From contig JACRIK010000003.1 in NCBI GenBank assembly GCA_016235865.1, positions 310,001 to 374,000 on the forward strand: a DNA stretch of 64,000 nt. Direction: 5' to 3'. The position numbers and the translations under genes were made by a program. Below are positions 16,985-26,145 of this stretch, one piece after another. Numbering within the stretch: position 1 is the stretch's first letter; the number at the start of each line of letters is the position of its first letter. This DNA comes from Planctomycetota bacterium. GTDB lineage: Bacteria; Planctomycetota; MHYJ01; JACQXL01. The notes under the pieces were generated by a model that had not been told where the DNA came from, did no database searches, and saw only the letters and a program-made list of their open reading frames with translations.

Positions 16985-18139
16985 TTATTTCTTTCCTAAG
17001 ACAGCCGAAGAAATAATCACCTTCTGGATATTGGACGTTCCTTCGACTATCTGGAACGACTTGGCGTCCCGGAACATCCGTTCCACCGGGTACTCGGATG
17101 AAAATCCGTAAGAGCCGAAGATTTTGACGGCCAGTCCCGTGGCATGGACCGCGGTCTCGGCCGCAAAGTATTTGGCGGTTGACACTTCCAACGAATTGCG
17201 CACACCCTTGTCTTTCAGATACGCGGCCTTGTGCACCAGCAGACGGGCGGCCTGAATTTCAATAAACATCTCGGCAATCTGGTCCTGGACCATCTCAAAC
17301 TCGGCGATTTTCTTGCCGAACTGCTCGCGTTCATTGGCATATTTAACCGAGGCGTCTAGCGCCCCCTGGGCCACGCCGACCGCCCGGCAGGAACAACTCA
17401 GACGGGTGTTGTCCAGCATACCCATACAAATCTTGAATCCGTCCCCTGGTTTGCCTAACAGCGCGCTCTTGGGAATCCTGGCATCCTCAAAGATAATCTC
17501 ACCGGTCGGGGCTGAGTGCAGGCCCAACTTGGTATCAATCGGCTTGGTGGTGATACCCTTAATGTTCTTTATTTCCACGGCAAAGGCGGACATTCCTTTG
17601 TGTTTGGCGGCCGGGTCGGTGTAGGCATAGACGATACCGATGTCAGCCACCTGGGCATTGGAAATCCAGGTCTTGGTGCCGTTAAGTAAATAGTGGTCGC
17701 CCTTGTCCACGGCCAGTGATTTCATTGAGGCCACGTCCGAACCGGAATTAGGTTCGGTAATGGCGAAACAGCCCATCCATTCGCCGGACACGAGTTTGGG
17801 CAGGTATTTTTTCTTATGCTCCTCGGTGCCCCATTTGAGGATGACCGTGCCCGGCCCGATGGTCTGCATGTTAAAGGGCAGTCCGTAGGAGGCGCTGACC
17901 CGGGCGATTTCCTCGCAGATGACCAGCGTATCCAGCATACCGGTCGGGCTGGCCGTGCCGCCGTATTCCTCGGGGATGATGCCGGCAAAGAAGCCCAGCT
18001 CGCCCATCTTGCGGACGATTTCCGGCCGGAAACGGTGCTCTTTTTCGTCCTGGTCCATGATGGGCAGGATTTCCTTCTGGGCGAAGTCGCGCCCCATCTT
18101 CTGCATGGCCAATTGTTCTTCGGTCAATTCAAAGTCCAT
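16985..18139 (-). CDS. Acyl-CoA dehydrogenase
   Basis: 384 residues, the standard length. It is an FAD enzyme of the short/medium-chain family that introduces the alpha-beta double bond in acyl-CoA. Seen: FELTEEQLAMQKMGRDFAQKEI at the N-terminus, MGCFAITEPNSGSDVASM (FAD/substrate site), NGTKTWISNA, and QIVEGTSNIQ with the catalytic-type Glu near the C-terminus. GGAGTG precedes the ATG. The natural substrate is not evident, and no etfAB or thiolase is adjacent. Confidence 0.9.
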   Translation of the reverse strand: MDFELTEEQLAMQKMGRDFAQKEILPIMDQDEKEHRFRPEIVRKMGELGFFAGIIPEEYGGTASPTGMLDTLVICEEIARVSASYGLPFNMQTIGPGTVILKWGTEEHKKKYLPKLVSGEWMGCFAITEPNSGSDVASMKSLAVDKGDHYLLNGTKTWISNAQVADIGIVYAYTDPAAKHKGMSAFAVEIKNIKGITTKPIDTKLGLHSAPTGEIIFEDARIPKSALLGKPGDGFKICMGMLDNTRLSCSCRAVGVAQGALDASVKYANEREQFGKKIAEFEMVQDQIAEMFIEIQAARLLVHKAAYLKDKGVRNSLEVSTAKYFAAETAVHATGLAVKIFGSYGFSSEYPVERMFRDAKSFQIVEGTSNIQKVIISSAVLGKK

Positions 18140-18420
18140 ATAACACTCCTTTTAGATTCCCCGCCAACGGCGGGAAGTTTTATCCCGCCTGTCCCGAATT
18201 TATTTCGGGAGCAGTTTTTGTCGGGATTCGCCACAAATTTATAGTATCTACAGAAATTATACCACCTGTTTAACAGGAAACCAAGAAAATAGGAACTTTT
18301 TACTATTAAACCGCCAAAACTATTGACTTTTTCGGCGCTTTTTCATATAATTAATTATCTATATTGCTGTCTATAACCTGCCTGCCGGCAGGCAGGTTCA
18401 CGGGTTTTACATCTGAAGTT

Positions 18421-19398
18421 ATGAATCTATTAGATTTTGAACAACAGAGTATTCCTCTCGGCATAAAGGACCCGTCCAACGGCGGGAAATACTGCACGGT
18501 CCTGAAACTGAGGGGCACGATTGACATCACCACGCACCAGCAATTCGAGGACGCCCTGAGCGAGCTCCTGGAGCAGAACGCCAAGCGGCTGATTATCAAC
18601 CTGGCCGAGCTGAAATACATCTCGTCTTCAGGCACCGGATTATTAATCAAGTATTACAAGAAATACCGGGACAGCGGCGGCGACATCAAACTCTCCCATA
18701 TCCCGCCCAATATCTGGAAAACCCTGGACCTGATCGGGATAAACAGCGTGCTGGAGGTTTTCAATACCGACAAGGACGCCCTGGGCAGTTTCAAGGACAA
18801 CGAGCGTTTCAAGGAAACCACCAAACAAATTTTCCCGGCCAAGTTCCAGTGCCCGTCCTGCAAGGCGGTCCTGGAAATCGCCCGGCCGGCCAAATACCGC
18901 TGCCAGTATTGCAACACCTATTTCGCGGCCGATAAAGAAGGCAAGGTCAAGGCCTTCCTGTCCCGCCGGCCCAGGGTGATAGAAGTTAAATTATCCGATT
19001 CGGCCGATAATATACTCTGGCTGGAATCACTGGTCAAATCGCAATCGCAGTGGCTGGGATTCCCGGACAAGGAAACCAGGGACCTGACCGAAGCAATCAA
19101 CGAGGTCTGGAAGGCCTGTTCCGAGAAAAAGAAACACCCCTGGCATGCATTCCGGGTAACCCTGATAATGGAAGGAAACTCTCCAGATTCGCCCGGCTCG
19201 GACAAAAATAACCCGACCAAGATGACCGTTGGCATTACCTCGTTCGAGAATCTCAATATCTCCAAAACAATTATGACCAATTCCTCCATCCGCCAGAAGG
19301 TGACTTCCATCGAAGTCCTGCCGCTTCTTCCGGCCGGGGAATTGATTAAGATAATTAAGACTCGCCCCGTACATAACTCAAAGGAAAAATCCGGCTGA
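18421..19398 (+). CDS. STAS - zinc ribbon - anti-sigma-like fusion protein
   Basis: 325 residues. Residues about 20-120 form a STAS (anti-sigma antagonist) domain (LRGTIDITTHQQFEDAL...IINLAELKYISSSGTGLLIKYYKKY), with the Ser-rich phosphorylation-site loop. A zinc ribbon (CPSCKAVLE...CQYCNTYF) follows at about 140-165. The C-terminal 140 residues (DLTEAINEVWKACSEKKKHPW) resemble the first helix of RsbW-type anti-sigma kinases but lack a clear ATP-binding glycine motif. Start at MNLLDF; an upstream TTG at 18364 would read through a CCTGCCTGCCGGCAGGCAGG palindrome. Confidence 0.75.
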   Translation: MNLLDFEQQSIPLGIKDPSNGGKYCTVLKLRGTIDITTHQQFEDALSELLEQNAKRLIINLAELKYISSSGTGLLIKYYKKYRDSGGDIKLSHIPPNIWKTLDLIGINSVLEVFNTDKDALGSFKDNERFKETTKQIFPAKFQCPSCKAVLEIARPAKYRCQYCNTYFAADKEGKVKAFLSRRPRVIEVKLSDSADNILWLESLVKSQSQWLGFPDKETRDLTEAINEVWKACSEKKKHPWHAFRVTLIMEGNSPDSPGSDKNNPTKMTVGITSFENLNISKTIMTNSSIRQKVTSIEVLPLLPAGELIKIIKTRPVHNSKEKSG

Positions 19399-19472
19399 GA
19401 AAAATCTAAGCTAAAACTTTAAAATAACTCCGTATTTAAAGCGTTGGATTATGTGCGGGGTAAAAAAATTAT

Positions 19473-21176
19473 ATGCTCTTCAACTGGTTCAAGAAAAAGG
19501 ACAAGCTCATACCGTTAGAGCCGCTGGAGCCGGTTCAGGGCAAACCCGGGCATAAACTGCCGGCCCGGCCGGTCGCGCCGCCCAATAAGGCCCCGCTGGC
19601 TGGAGCCAGAAAACCAGCTCCGCTAACTAAAGACACAGCCAAGATCAACACCTCCGAGAGCACGGTTATCCGCATCGGCAAATTGGGCGAGGTGCTGCTC
19701 CAGTATAATATGATTTCCCGGGAAAACCTGGAAAAAGCCCTGGCGCTCCAGCAGAAATCCTTCGTTTCTTCCGGTCCCCAGGACAAGGCCGTCCAGAAAC
19801 GGAAACTGCTGGGCGAGATTCTGATAGAAAATAATTTCGTCACCGAAGAGCAGCTCCTGTCCGCCTTTGCCCGCCATTGCCGTATCCCTTACATCAAACT
19901 CAACAAATACGGCCTGCCCAAGACGGCCATCCAATCCGTGCCCGTTGATTTGGTCATCAAACACCGGGTCATACCGGTTGACAAAATAGGTTCAATGCTG
20001 ATGCTGGCCGTCACCGACCCTTACGACACCAATGCCGTGGAAGAAATCAAGGCCCAGACCGGGCTGAAGGTAAAAACCATTCTGTGCAAGCAGAGCGAAT
20101 TTTCGGAAATGGTCAAGTTTTATTATCCCCATGCTCAGGACGGCGCCCGGGAAACTCCGGCTGACACTGCCACCGAGACAGCGCCCGCCAGTCCCGAGCC
20201 GACCGGCCAGGAAAACGCCGCGCCTGATACTTCCGCAAAACCGGCCCCGGCCCAGGGTCCGCGTGTCGGCGAAGAAACATCGGTATTTAAGATTGAGGAA
20301 TTACAGTTCCCCGAGCCGCCGGCTTCTCAGGCCGCGCCGGCTCCAACAGCCGCGGTTGCAGAAAAACCTCCGGAAACGCCGGCGCCCCAAGCAACTGAAG
20401 CGACTCCTGAACCCGAAGATAAAAAAGAATTTTTTCTGGGCGGGACTATTGAAGAACACCGCAGTGACCGCGATAGCGAACACGCGACTGTAAAACCGGC
20501 CGCGAAAGCAGAATCTGCCCCGGAGGCTCAGCCGCAACCACTTCCGGCGCAGGAATCAGTCCAGCCGGCCCAGCAAAAGCCAGAACTCGCCGAGATTAAC
20601 GGATATGATACCTGCCTGATAGACATCCGGGATTTGCTGGCCTCGCAGGAAACATCCCCGGATGAAAATATAGAAATCCTGCCTGAGGAGCCCCAACCCG
20701 TGGATGTGGCTCCCTATTTATATCCGGATTCTAACGCCCCTGCGGGACTTCCTTCGGTCGAAGTTCCCATTAATGAGAGTTCCGTAGAAAAGGCAAAACA
20801 ACCCCAAGAGGTTACGCCTTCTAAAACTGTCGTTGCCGCCCGGGCTGTTCCGGAAGAAAAACCAATTGTCAGGGGCGAAGAAATCGTCCGGCCTGAAATT
20901 CCGCAACCGGCCCCAACAGTTCCGGAGCCACAAATCAACCCGGCACTGCCAACGCCGGATGCCACACCCGACGAGAAGAAACCGACAACAGAGAAAGTAT
21001 TCAAAGAAGCCCTGGTCCTGGTCAGCGAGGATGAATTCATGATGGCCCGGCAATTATTCACCATCCAGCTGGCCCATTCCTGGGAAAAACTTTATCACCG
21101 CAGCAAACCTTCCCACGCTGAAAAGGTGGACGAAGTTGAATTTGCGTTCCATACTGAAAGCGCGATACACCAATAA
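19473..21176 (+). CDS. MshEN-domain protein with long Pro/Ala-rich linker
   Basis: 567 residues. Residues about 60-215 match the N-terminal MshEN domain of type II secretion / type IV pilus ATPases (IGKLGEVLLQYNMISRENLEKAL, LGEILIENNFVTEEQLLSAF, LMLAVTDPYDTNAVEEI), a domain known to bind c-di-GMP in some members. Residues about 220-510 are a low-complexity Pro/Ala/Glu linker. There is no ATPase domain. It ends four bases before the PilB-like gene, so it is likely a partner or regulator of that motor. Confidence 0.78.
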   Translation: MLFNWFKKKDKLIPLEPLEPVQGKPGHKLPARPVAPPNKAPLAGARKPAPLTKDTAKINTSESTVIRIGKLGEVLLQYNMISRENLEKALALQQKSFVSSGPQDKAVQKRKLLGEILIENNFVTEEQLLSAFARHCRIPYIKLNKYGLPKTAIQSVPVDLVIKHRVIPVDKIGSMLMLAVTDPYDTNAVEEIKAQTGLKVKTILCKQSEFSEMVKFYYPHAQDGARETPADTATETAPASPEPTGQENAAPDTSAKPAPAQGPRVGEETSVFKIEELQFPEPPASQAAPAPTAAVAEKPPETPAPQATEATPEPEDKKEFFLGGTIEEHRSDRDSEHATVKPAAKAESAPEAQPQPLPAQESVQPAQQKPELAEINGYDTCLIDIRDLLASQETSPDENIEILPEEPQPVDVAPYLYPDSNAPAGLPSVEVPINESSVEKAKQPQEVTPSKTVVAARAVPEEKPIVRGEEIVRPEIPQPAPTVPEPQINPALPTPDATPDEKKPTTEKVFKEALVLVSEDEFMMARQLFTIQLAHSWEKLYHRSKPSHAEKVDEVEFAFHTESAIHQ

Positions 21177-21179
21177 TAT

Positions 21180-22913
21180 ATGGCATTAGCAGACAAGAAA
21201 ATCGGGCAGGTCCTGGTCAAGGAAAAATTCCTGACCGAGGAACAGCTGTTAGCCGCCTACGACCACCAGGCCGACAAGAAAACATCGCTCAAGGAGGCCC
21301 TGATAGGCCTGAAGATGATGACCGAGGATGACATGCGGGCGGCCATGGTCAGTTGCTTCGGATTCCCGATGATCCGGCTCCAGGATTACCAGATCGACCA
21401 GGACGCCATCGTCAAAATACCGGAAAAGAAATGCCGCCAGTATCTCCTTATCCCGGTTTCGCTGATAAACAACCTGCTCACCGTGGCCATCGCCGACCCG
21501 TTCAACCTGATGGCGCTGGACGATATCGCCCTGGTCTCCAAGTGCGAGGTTATTCCGGTCATGTCCGATGAAAAAGACATCCTCACCGCCATCAACCAAT
21601 ATTACAGCAAGGAAAAGACCATCCAGGAGATGCTGCCGGAACAGAATATCCCGTCCGAGAACCTGGCGCACCTGCCCGGGGCGGGCAGTTCCGGAGACGA
21701 GATTGTCATCTCCACCGAACCGGTAGCCCAGGGCAAAGGCGCGCCGGAGATAGACGAAACCCCGATTATCAAACTGGCCAACCACATCGTGGCCACGGCC
21801 ATCCGGAAAAGGGCCAGCGACATCCATATCGAGCCGCGCGCCAAGATGATCGGCATCCGCTACCGGGTGGACGGCATCATGGCCGAGCAGGAAGGCCTGC
21901 CCCGCTCCATCCAGTCGGCCCTGATTTCCAGATTTAAAATCATGTCCAAGATGGACATTGCCGAACGCAGACTGCCCCAGGACGGCCGGATTAAAATCGT
22001 CTTCGAGGGCCGCGAGGTGGACCTGCGCGTCTCGTCTCTGCCCACCCGGCACGGCGAAAAGATTGTCATCCGCATCCTCGATAAGGGCAATCTAAATGTC
22101 AAACTGGAAAATCTCAACTTCACCGAGCAGAACCTGAACCACATAAAAAAGGCGCTGGACCTGCCCTACGGGATGATTCTGGTTACCGGCCCAACCGGCT
22201 CGGGCAAGACCACCACGCTTTATTCCGCGCTGGCCTATATCAATTCCCCGGACTTGAATATCATCACGGTCGAAGACCCGGTGGAATACGAGATGAACCT
22301 GATTAACCAGGTCCAGGTCCACCAGGAAGCCGGACTGACCTTTGCCTCGGCCCTGAAATTCATCCTCCGGCAGGACCCGGACGTGATTATGCTCGGTGAA
22401 ATCAGGGACACCGAGACGCTTAATATGTCCATGAAGGCCGCCCTGACCGGCCATATGGTCCTGAGCACGCTCCATACCAACGACGCGGTCAGCGCCGTCA
22501 CCCGGCTGATTGACATGGGCGGCGAGCCGTTCCTGATTGCCTCGTCCGTCCAGCTGGTCGTGGCCCAGCGGCTGATGCGCCGGCTGTGCGAGCACTGCAA
22601 GGAAACCCAGCCCACCTCGCCGGAGGTGGCCGGATTATTCAAGGAAGCCGGCATCACCAATATTCCCAAGACCGTACCCAAGGCCCGCGGCTGCAATAAA
22701 TGCATGCACAGCGGCTATATGGGACGGATTGCCACCATTGAAACCCTGGTGGTCACCGACGAAATCAGGGAGATGATTGTCAAATCGGCCAATGCCAACG
22801 TCATCAAGCAGAAGGCCCTGGCCGCCGGGATGACGCCGATGCGTTATGACGCCCTGGGCAAGGTCGCCGCCGGAGTTTCACCGATAGAAGAAGCCCTGAG
22901 GGAAACGATTTAA
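21180..22913 (+). CDS. PilB/GspE-family secretion ATPase
   Basis: 577 residues. N-terminal MshEN domain (IGQVLVKEKFLTEEQLLAAY, LLTVAIADPFNLMALDDI), then the hexameric ATPase: Walker A GPTGSGKTTTLYS, Asp box TVEDPVEYEM, Walker B DPDVIMLGEIRDTET, His box GHMVLSTLHTNDA, and a four-Cys zinc motif (CEHC...CNKC). It powers pilin or pseudopilin assembly at the inner membrane. No pilC, pilT or pilin gene is in the window. Confidence 0.9.
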   Translation: MALADKKIGQVLVKEKFLTEEQLLAAYDHQADKKTSLKEALIGLKMMTEDDMRAAMVSCFGFPMIRLQDYQIDQDAIVKIPEKKCRQYLLIPVSLINNLLTVAIADPFNLMALDDIALVSKCEVIPVMSDEKDILTAINQYYSKEKTIQEMLPEQNIPSENLAHLPGAGSSGDEIVISTEPVAQGKGAPEIDETPIIKLANHIVATAIRKRASDIHIEPRAKMIGIRYRVDGIMAEQEGLPRSIQSALISRFKIMSKMDIAERRLPQDGRIKIVFEGREVDLRVSSLPTRHGEKIVIRILDKGNLNVKLENLNFTEQNLNHIKKALDLPYGMILVTGPTGSGKTTTLYSALAYINSPDLNIITVEDPVEYEMNLINQVQVHQEAGLTFASALKFILRQDPDVIMLGEIRDTETLNMSMKAALTGHMVLSTLHTNDAVSAVTRLIDMGGEPFLIASSVQLVVAQRLMRRLCEHCKETQPTSPEVAGLFKEAGITNIPKTVPKARGCNKCMHSGYMGRIATIETLVVTDEIREMIVKSANANVIKQKALAAGMTPMRYDALGKVAAGVSPIEEALRETI

Positions 22914-22917
22914 TACC

Positions 22918-23511
22918 GTGACCAATCCGCTCAAAAAATTATACAACTGGGTTTTATCCTGGGCCAATTCGCCCTGGGGCGCCTGGGCTCTGTTCGTCCT
23001 GGCCGTTGCCGAATCATCATTCTTCCCGATTCCGCCTGACATCCTCTTAATCGCCCTGGGGCTGTCCATCCCAACCAAATCGTTCCGCTACGCCCTGATA
23101 TGCTCGGTCGGCTCGGTCCTGGGCGGAGTCATCGGATATTATATCGGCTACGGGCTCTATGAAACCGTGGGCAGTTACGTCGTCAACCTCTACAACCTAC
23201 AGGAGGCGTTCGACAAAATCAGCTGTATGTATCAGGACAACGCCTTTATGGCCGTGGCCATTGCCGGATTCACGCCGATACCGTATAAGGTCTTCACCAT
23301 CGCGGCCGGGGTCTGCAGAATTAATCTATGGATTTTCATTCTGGCATCAATATTAAGCCGTTCAGCCCGGTTCTTTATCGTGGCCACCATCATCCGGTTC
23401 GGCGGCGCGCCGGCCAAGCGCTTCATCGACCGCTATTTTAACCTGCTTACTATTATATTCGTCGTCCTGCTGGTTGGCGGATTTCTGCTGATAAAACTCT
23501 GGATGAAATAA
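22918..23511 (+). CDS. YqaA/DedA-type membrane protein
   Basis: 197 residues with four or five hydrophobic segments. The SNARE-associated/VTT pattern is visible: SFFPIPPDILLIALGL near the start and GFTPIPYKVFTIAAGV in the middle. GTG start four bases after the ATPase stop, so co-transcribed. DedA/YqaA relatives act in membrane lipid scrambling or proton-dependent export. The exact role is unknown. Confidence 0.82.
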   Translation: MTNPLKKLYNWVLSWANSPWGAWALFVLAVAESSFFPIPPDILLIALGLSIPTKSFRYALICSVGSVLGGVIGYYIGYGLYETVGSYVVNLYNLQEAFDKISCMYQDNAFMAVAIAGFTPIPYKVFTIAAGVCRINLWIFILASILSRSARFFIVATIIRFGGAPAKRFIDRYFNLLTIIFVVLLVGGFLLIKLWMK

Positions 23512-23521
23512 ATCCTTGTTG

Positions 23522-23923
23522 TCAGGCCGATGCCACTATAAATTTGAGATAAGTTTCCCGCCGGCGCGGGCCGTCAAATTCGCAGAAGAAAACACCCTGC
23601 CATCGGCCCAGAACCAATCTGCCCTCTTCCACGCTGACCATAACCGACGAGCCGATAAGAGATGTCTTGATGTGCGCGTCTGAATTACCCTCGCTATGCC
23701 GGTACGAACTACGGACCGGGATGAGCTTGTTGAGCGCTTCAATGATGTCTTCCCGGACCGCCGGGTCGGCATGTTCGTTGATGGTCACGCCGGCCGTGGT
23801 ATGCGGAACATGGATATAAAGAACCCCGTCAACCCATTTGTTCTTCCTGACCGCCTCTTTGACCAGGCCGGTGATGTCAATGAGTTCCGTTCGGTTTGAT
23901 GTCGAAACAGGGATAATCACCAT
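23522..23923 (-). CDS. YjbQ/UPF0047 family protein
   Basis: 133 residues. Family signatures HVPHTTAGVTINEHADPAV and GNSDAHIKTSLIGSS are intact, as is the C-terminal GVFFCEFDGPRRR. Proteins of this family have thiamine-phosphate-synthase side activity, but the true role is uncertain. Convergent with the YqaA gene (10 bp gap). It is near thiG/thiS, though not in the same unit. Confidence 0.85.
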   Translation of the reverse strand: MVIIPVSTSNRTELIDITGLVKEAVRKNKWVDGVLYIHVPHTTAGVTINEHADPAVREDIIEALNKLIPVRSSYRHSEGNSDAHIKTSLIGSSVMVSVEEGRLVLGRWQGVFFCEFDGPRRRETYLKFIVASA

Positions 23924-24085
23924 GTAAATACAATATCTACCACAGATTCCACAGATAATACAGATTTTAATCGGTGTAAGTACCCGGTACGCATTTAGCC
24001 ACTGGCTAAAGACTACCGACCATTGCTTTGCAAAGGGCTGCGAAATCTGTGGTTACCGTCTCTTAAATCAGCGGTTTATACCGTT

Positions 24086-25021
24086 TTATTTATTCGCCGG
24101 TTCGACAACGGGCGTTTCCAGCAATGCCTTTACCTCAAGCGGAATAACAATCGGAGCGACCTTGTTGTAGTCGGAATTATTGACCTCTATCTCGTATTTT
24201 ATCTTGGTCATCTTTGGCGCTTCGGGCTTTAGCTCCTCCGGCTTGGTCGTCGGCGGCTTGGAGTCAGCGGCCTCCTCGTCTTCAATGTCAAGTTTCCCGC
24301 CCTCTATTCCGCCGGGCATGCCCGGGATATCGCCGGTCATGGTCGCTTCCATAATAAGAATGGACTTGCAGATCAAACCGGTGTCGTTTTCCACCCATAT
24401 CTTTAATGACGCGCTGTTGAATTTGACGTCCAGTCCGGCCATCATCGGGTTATTCTGCCCGGCCAGCAGGTTATTGAAGGCTTCGGGATTGACCGACGCC
24501 CCGATAATCCGGCAGGCCTTGTCCTGTATCTTATCCTGGCCGGCAAAGGCGGCGTCCTTGAGGTGCTCCCCGTATATCTTGCGCTGGACCTGTTCCAGTG
24601 ACGTCATCATATCCTTCTGTTCCGGCGGCACGCGGGCCCATCGCTTGGTCATCGGTTCCATCATGGCCATGTTCTTGCCGTCCGAATAGGCCTCGAAGCG
24701 CATGCCCATGAATTCGCCGCTGGTGTAGGTGAGATTGTCGCATTTTTCAATGTCAAAAGTCAGGTTCATTTTCATGCCCATCATTTCGATATCCATCAGT
24801 ATTTCCGAAGAGACGCTCTTGGCGGAGAGTGAGTTTTCCGCGGCGTATTTGAGAAGCCCCTGGGCGTCAGCCGGCATCGGCGCCTTGGGCGCCTCTTTGA
24901 CAACCGGTACAGGGGTGGGAGGCGCCGGCGGCTGGGCGGCCCCGGCTTTGCATCCGGCAAATAATAGCGCAGACGCCACCATGGCGCCTGCCAGCAGACC
25001 GTACGTTTTGTTCAGTTTCAT
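24086..25021 (-). CDS. Lipoprotein, LolA/LppX-like
   Basis: 311 residues. Signal peptide with lipobox (LLFAGCKAG) and a Pro-rich spacer, then a beta-rich body (LSAKSVSSEILMDIEMMGMKMNLTFDI, FEAYSDGKNMAMMEPMTKRW) resembling LolA/LppX-type lipid-binding half-barrels. AAAGGAG precedes the ATG and is part of a hairpin leader (25037-25115). Its function is inferred from overall pattern only. Confidence 0.7.
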   Translation of the reverse strand: MKLNKTYGLLAGAMVASALLFAGCKAGAAQPPAPPTPVPVVKEAPKAPMPADAQGLLKYAAENSLSAKSVSSEILMDIEMMGMKMNLTFDIEKCDNLTYTSGEFMGMRFEAYSDGKNMAMMEPMTKRWARVPPEQKDMMTSLEQVQRKIYGEHLKDAAFAGQDKIQDKACRIIGASVNPEAFNNLLAGQNNPMMAGLDVKFNSASLKIWVENDTGLICKSILIMEATMTGDIPGMPGGIEGGKLDIEDEEAADSKPPTTKPEELKPEAPKMTKIKYEIEVNNSDYNKVAPIVIPLEVKALLETPVVEPANK

Positions 25022-25027
25022 AAATAC

Positions 25028-25123
25028 TCCTTTGTTAGAGACAGTTAGCCATTTAGAAGTTGACCTGCGCGCACTTCGTGTGCTCGGAGTCACGCTTCGC
25101 TTAGTCCCTGTCTCTTACATCCC
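25028..25123 (-). promoter_or_regulatory. Leader hairpin ending at the ribosome binding site
   Basis: On the minus strand AGAGACAG (25115-25108) pairs with CTGTCTCT (25044-25037), and AAAGGAG follows. The loop contains a second element (25078-25102) similar to DNA at 52137-52161. Member of the AGAGNCAG leader family. Confidence 0.65.
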
Positions 25124-25153
25124 GATGAATATCGGGATATTCATTATACTATT

Positions 25154-25930
25154 TTAACTTATCTTCCCCTCCCTGGGAGAAGAAGCTTCAGCTATAAAGT
25201 ATTTCCTGGGTATGCGCCCGGCCAGATAAGATAACCGGCCGGCCTCGCAGGCCAGTTTCATGGCCCGGGCCATCATCACCGGGTCTTTGGCCAGGGCAAT
25301 GCCGGTATTAAGCAGGACGCCGTCCGCGCCGGATTCCATGGCCACGGCCACATCCGATGCCGTGCCGACGCCGGCATCGACAATCACCGGCACCTTCATC
25401 CGGCTGACGATTATCCGGATATTCATCGGGTTGGTCAGCCCCAGTCCGGAGCCGATGGGCGCGCCCAGGGGCATGACGCAGGCCGCGCCGGCATCCTGCA
25501 GCCTCAGAGCCGTGACCAAATCATCCGATGTGTAAGGCAGGACCGTAAATCCCTCTTTGACCAGTATTTTAGTGGCCTCGATTAGGCCGCTTAAATCAGG
25601 ATAAAGCGTCTTCTCGTCGCCGATGACCTCAAGCTTAATCATATCGGACAGTCCCACCTCGCGGGCCAGCCGGGCCGTCCGGACCGCCTCGTCCACCGTA
25701 TAACAGCCGGCCGTATTGGGCAGTATTTTATAGCGCTTGGGATCAACGTAATCCAACAGGGATTCCTTTGATTTGTCGGTCAGGTTGACGCGCCGGACCG
25801 CCACCGTGACGCAGTCGGCGCCGGACGCCTCCAGGGCTTCCTTCATCAGCTGGAAGGTCGGGTATTTGCCGGTCCCGACGCACAGCCGAGATTTGAATTC
25901 GTATTTGCCGATTTTCAATGTCTTATCCAT
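25154..25930 (-). CDS. thiG: Thiazole synthase
   Basis: 258 residues, the usual length. It forms the thiazole ring of thiamine from DXP, dehydroglycine and ThiS thiocarboxylate. Seen: [39 protein letters not shown], the Schiff-base Lys in [15 protein letters not shown], and [19 protein letters not shown] precedes the ATG. Directly follows thiS. Confidence 0.95.
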   Translation of the reverse strand: MDKTLKIGKYEFKSRLCVGTGKYPTFQLMKEALEASGADCVTVAVRRVNLTDKSKESLLDYVDPKRYKILPNTAGCYTVDEAVRTARLAREVGLSDMIKLEVIGDEKTLYPDLSGLIEATKILVKEGFTVLPYTSDDLVTALRLQDAGAACVMPLGAPIGSGLGLTNPMNIRIIVSRMKVPVIVDAGVGTASDVAVAMESGADGVLLNTGIALAKDPVMMARAMKLACEAGRLSYLAGRIPRKYFIAEASSPREGKIS

Positions 25931-25944
25931 ATTGACTCCGCGGC

Positions 25945-26145
25945 TTATCCACCGCCCACAAATGATATTATTTCAATCTTATCGCCTTCTTTCAGGCGCC
26001 TGGTATCATACTCATTTTTAGGAACAATGGCAAGATTTAATTCCACGGCCACGGTTTCCGGTTTAAGTGTTATGGACTCCAGCAGCGCCGTAACCGTAAT
26101 GTCGCGGTCTGTCTCTTTGCTATTGCCGTTTAACGTAATTTTCAT
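25945..26145 (-). CDS. thiS: Sulfur carrier protein ThiS
   Basis: 66 residues, beta-grasp fold, ending in the diagnostic Gly-Gly (ISFVGGG). It carries sulfur as a C-terminal thiocarboxylate for ThiG. The ATG overlaps the alaS stop codon (ATGA), giving translational coupling, and thiG follows 15 bp later. Confidence 0.93.
   Translation of the reverse strand: MKITLNGNSKETDRDITVTALLESITLKPETVAVELNLAIVPKNEYDTRRLKEGDKIEIISFVGGG

Noticed and set aside
20131-21053. Alternative frames in the MshEN linker region
   Set aside because: Arg/Pro-rich translations of GC-rich low-complexity DNA; the long frame carries the MshEN domain and continues to the PilB gene.
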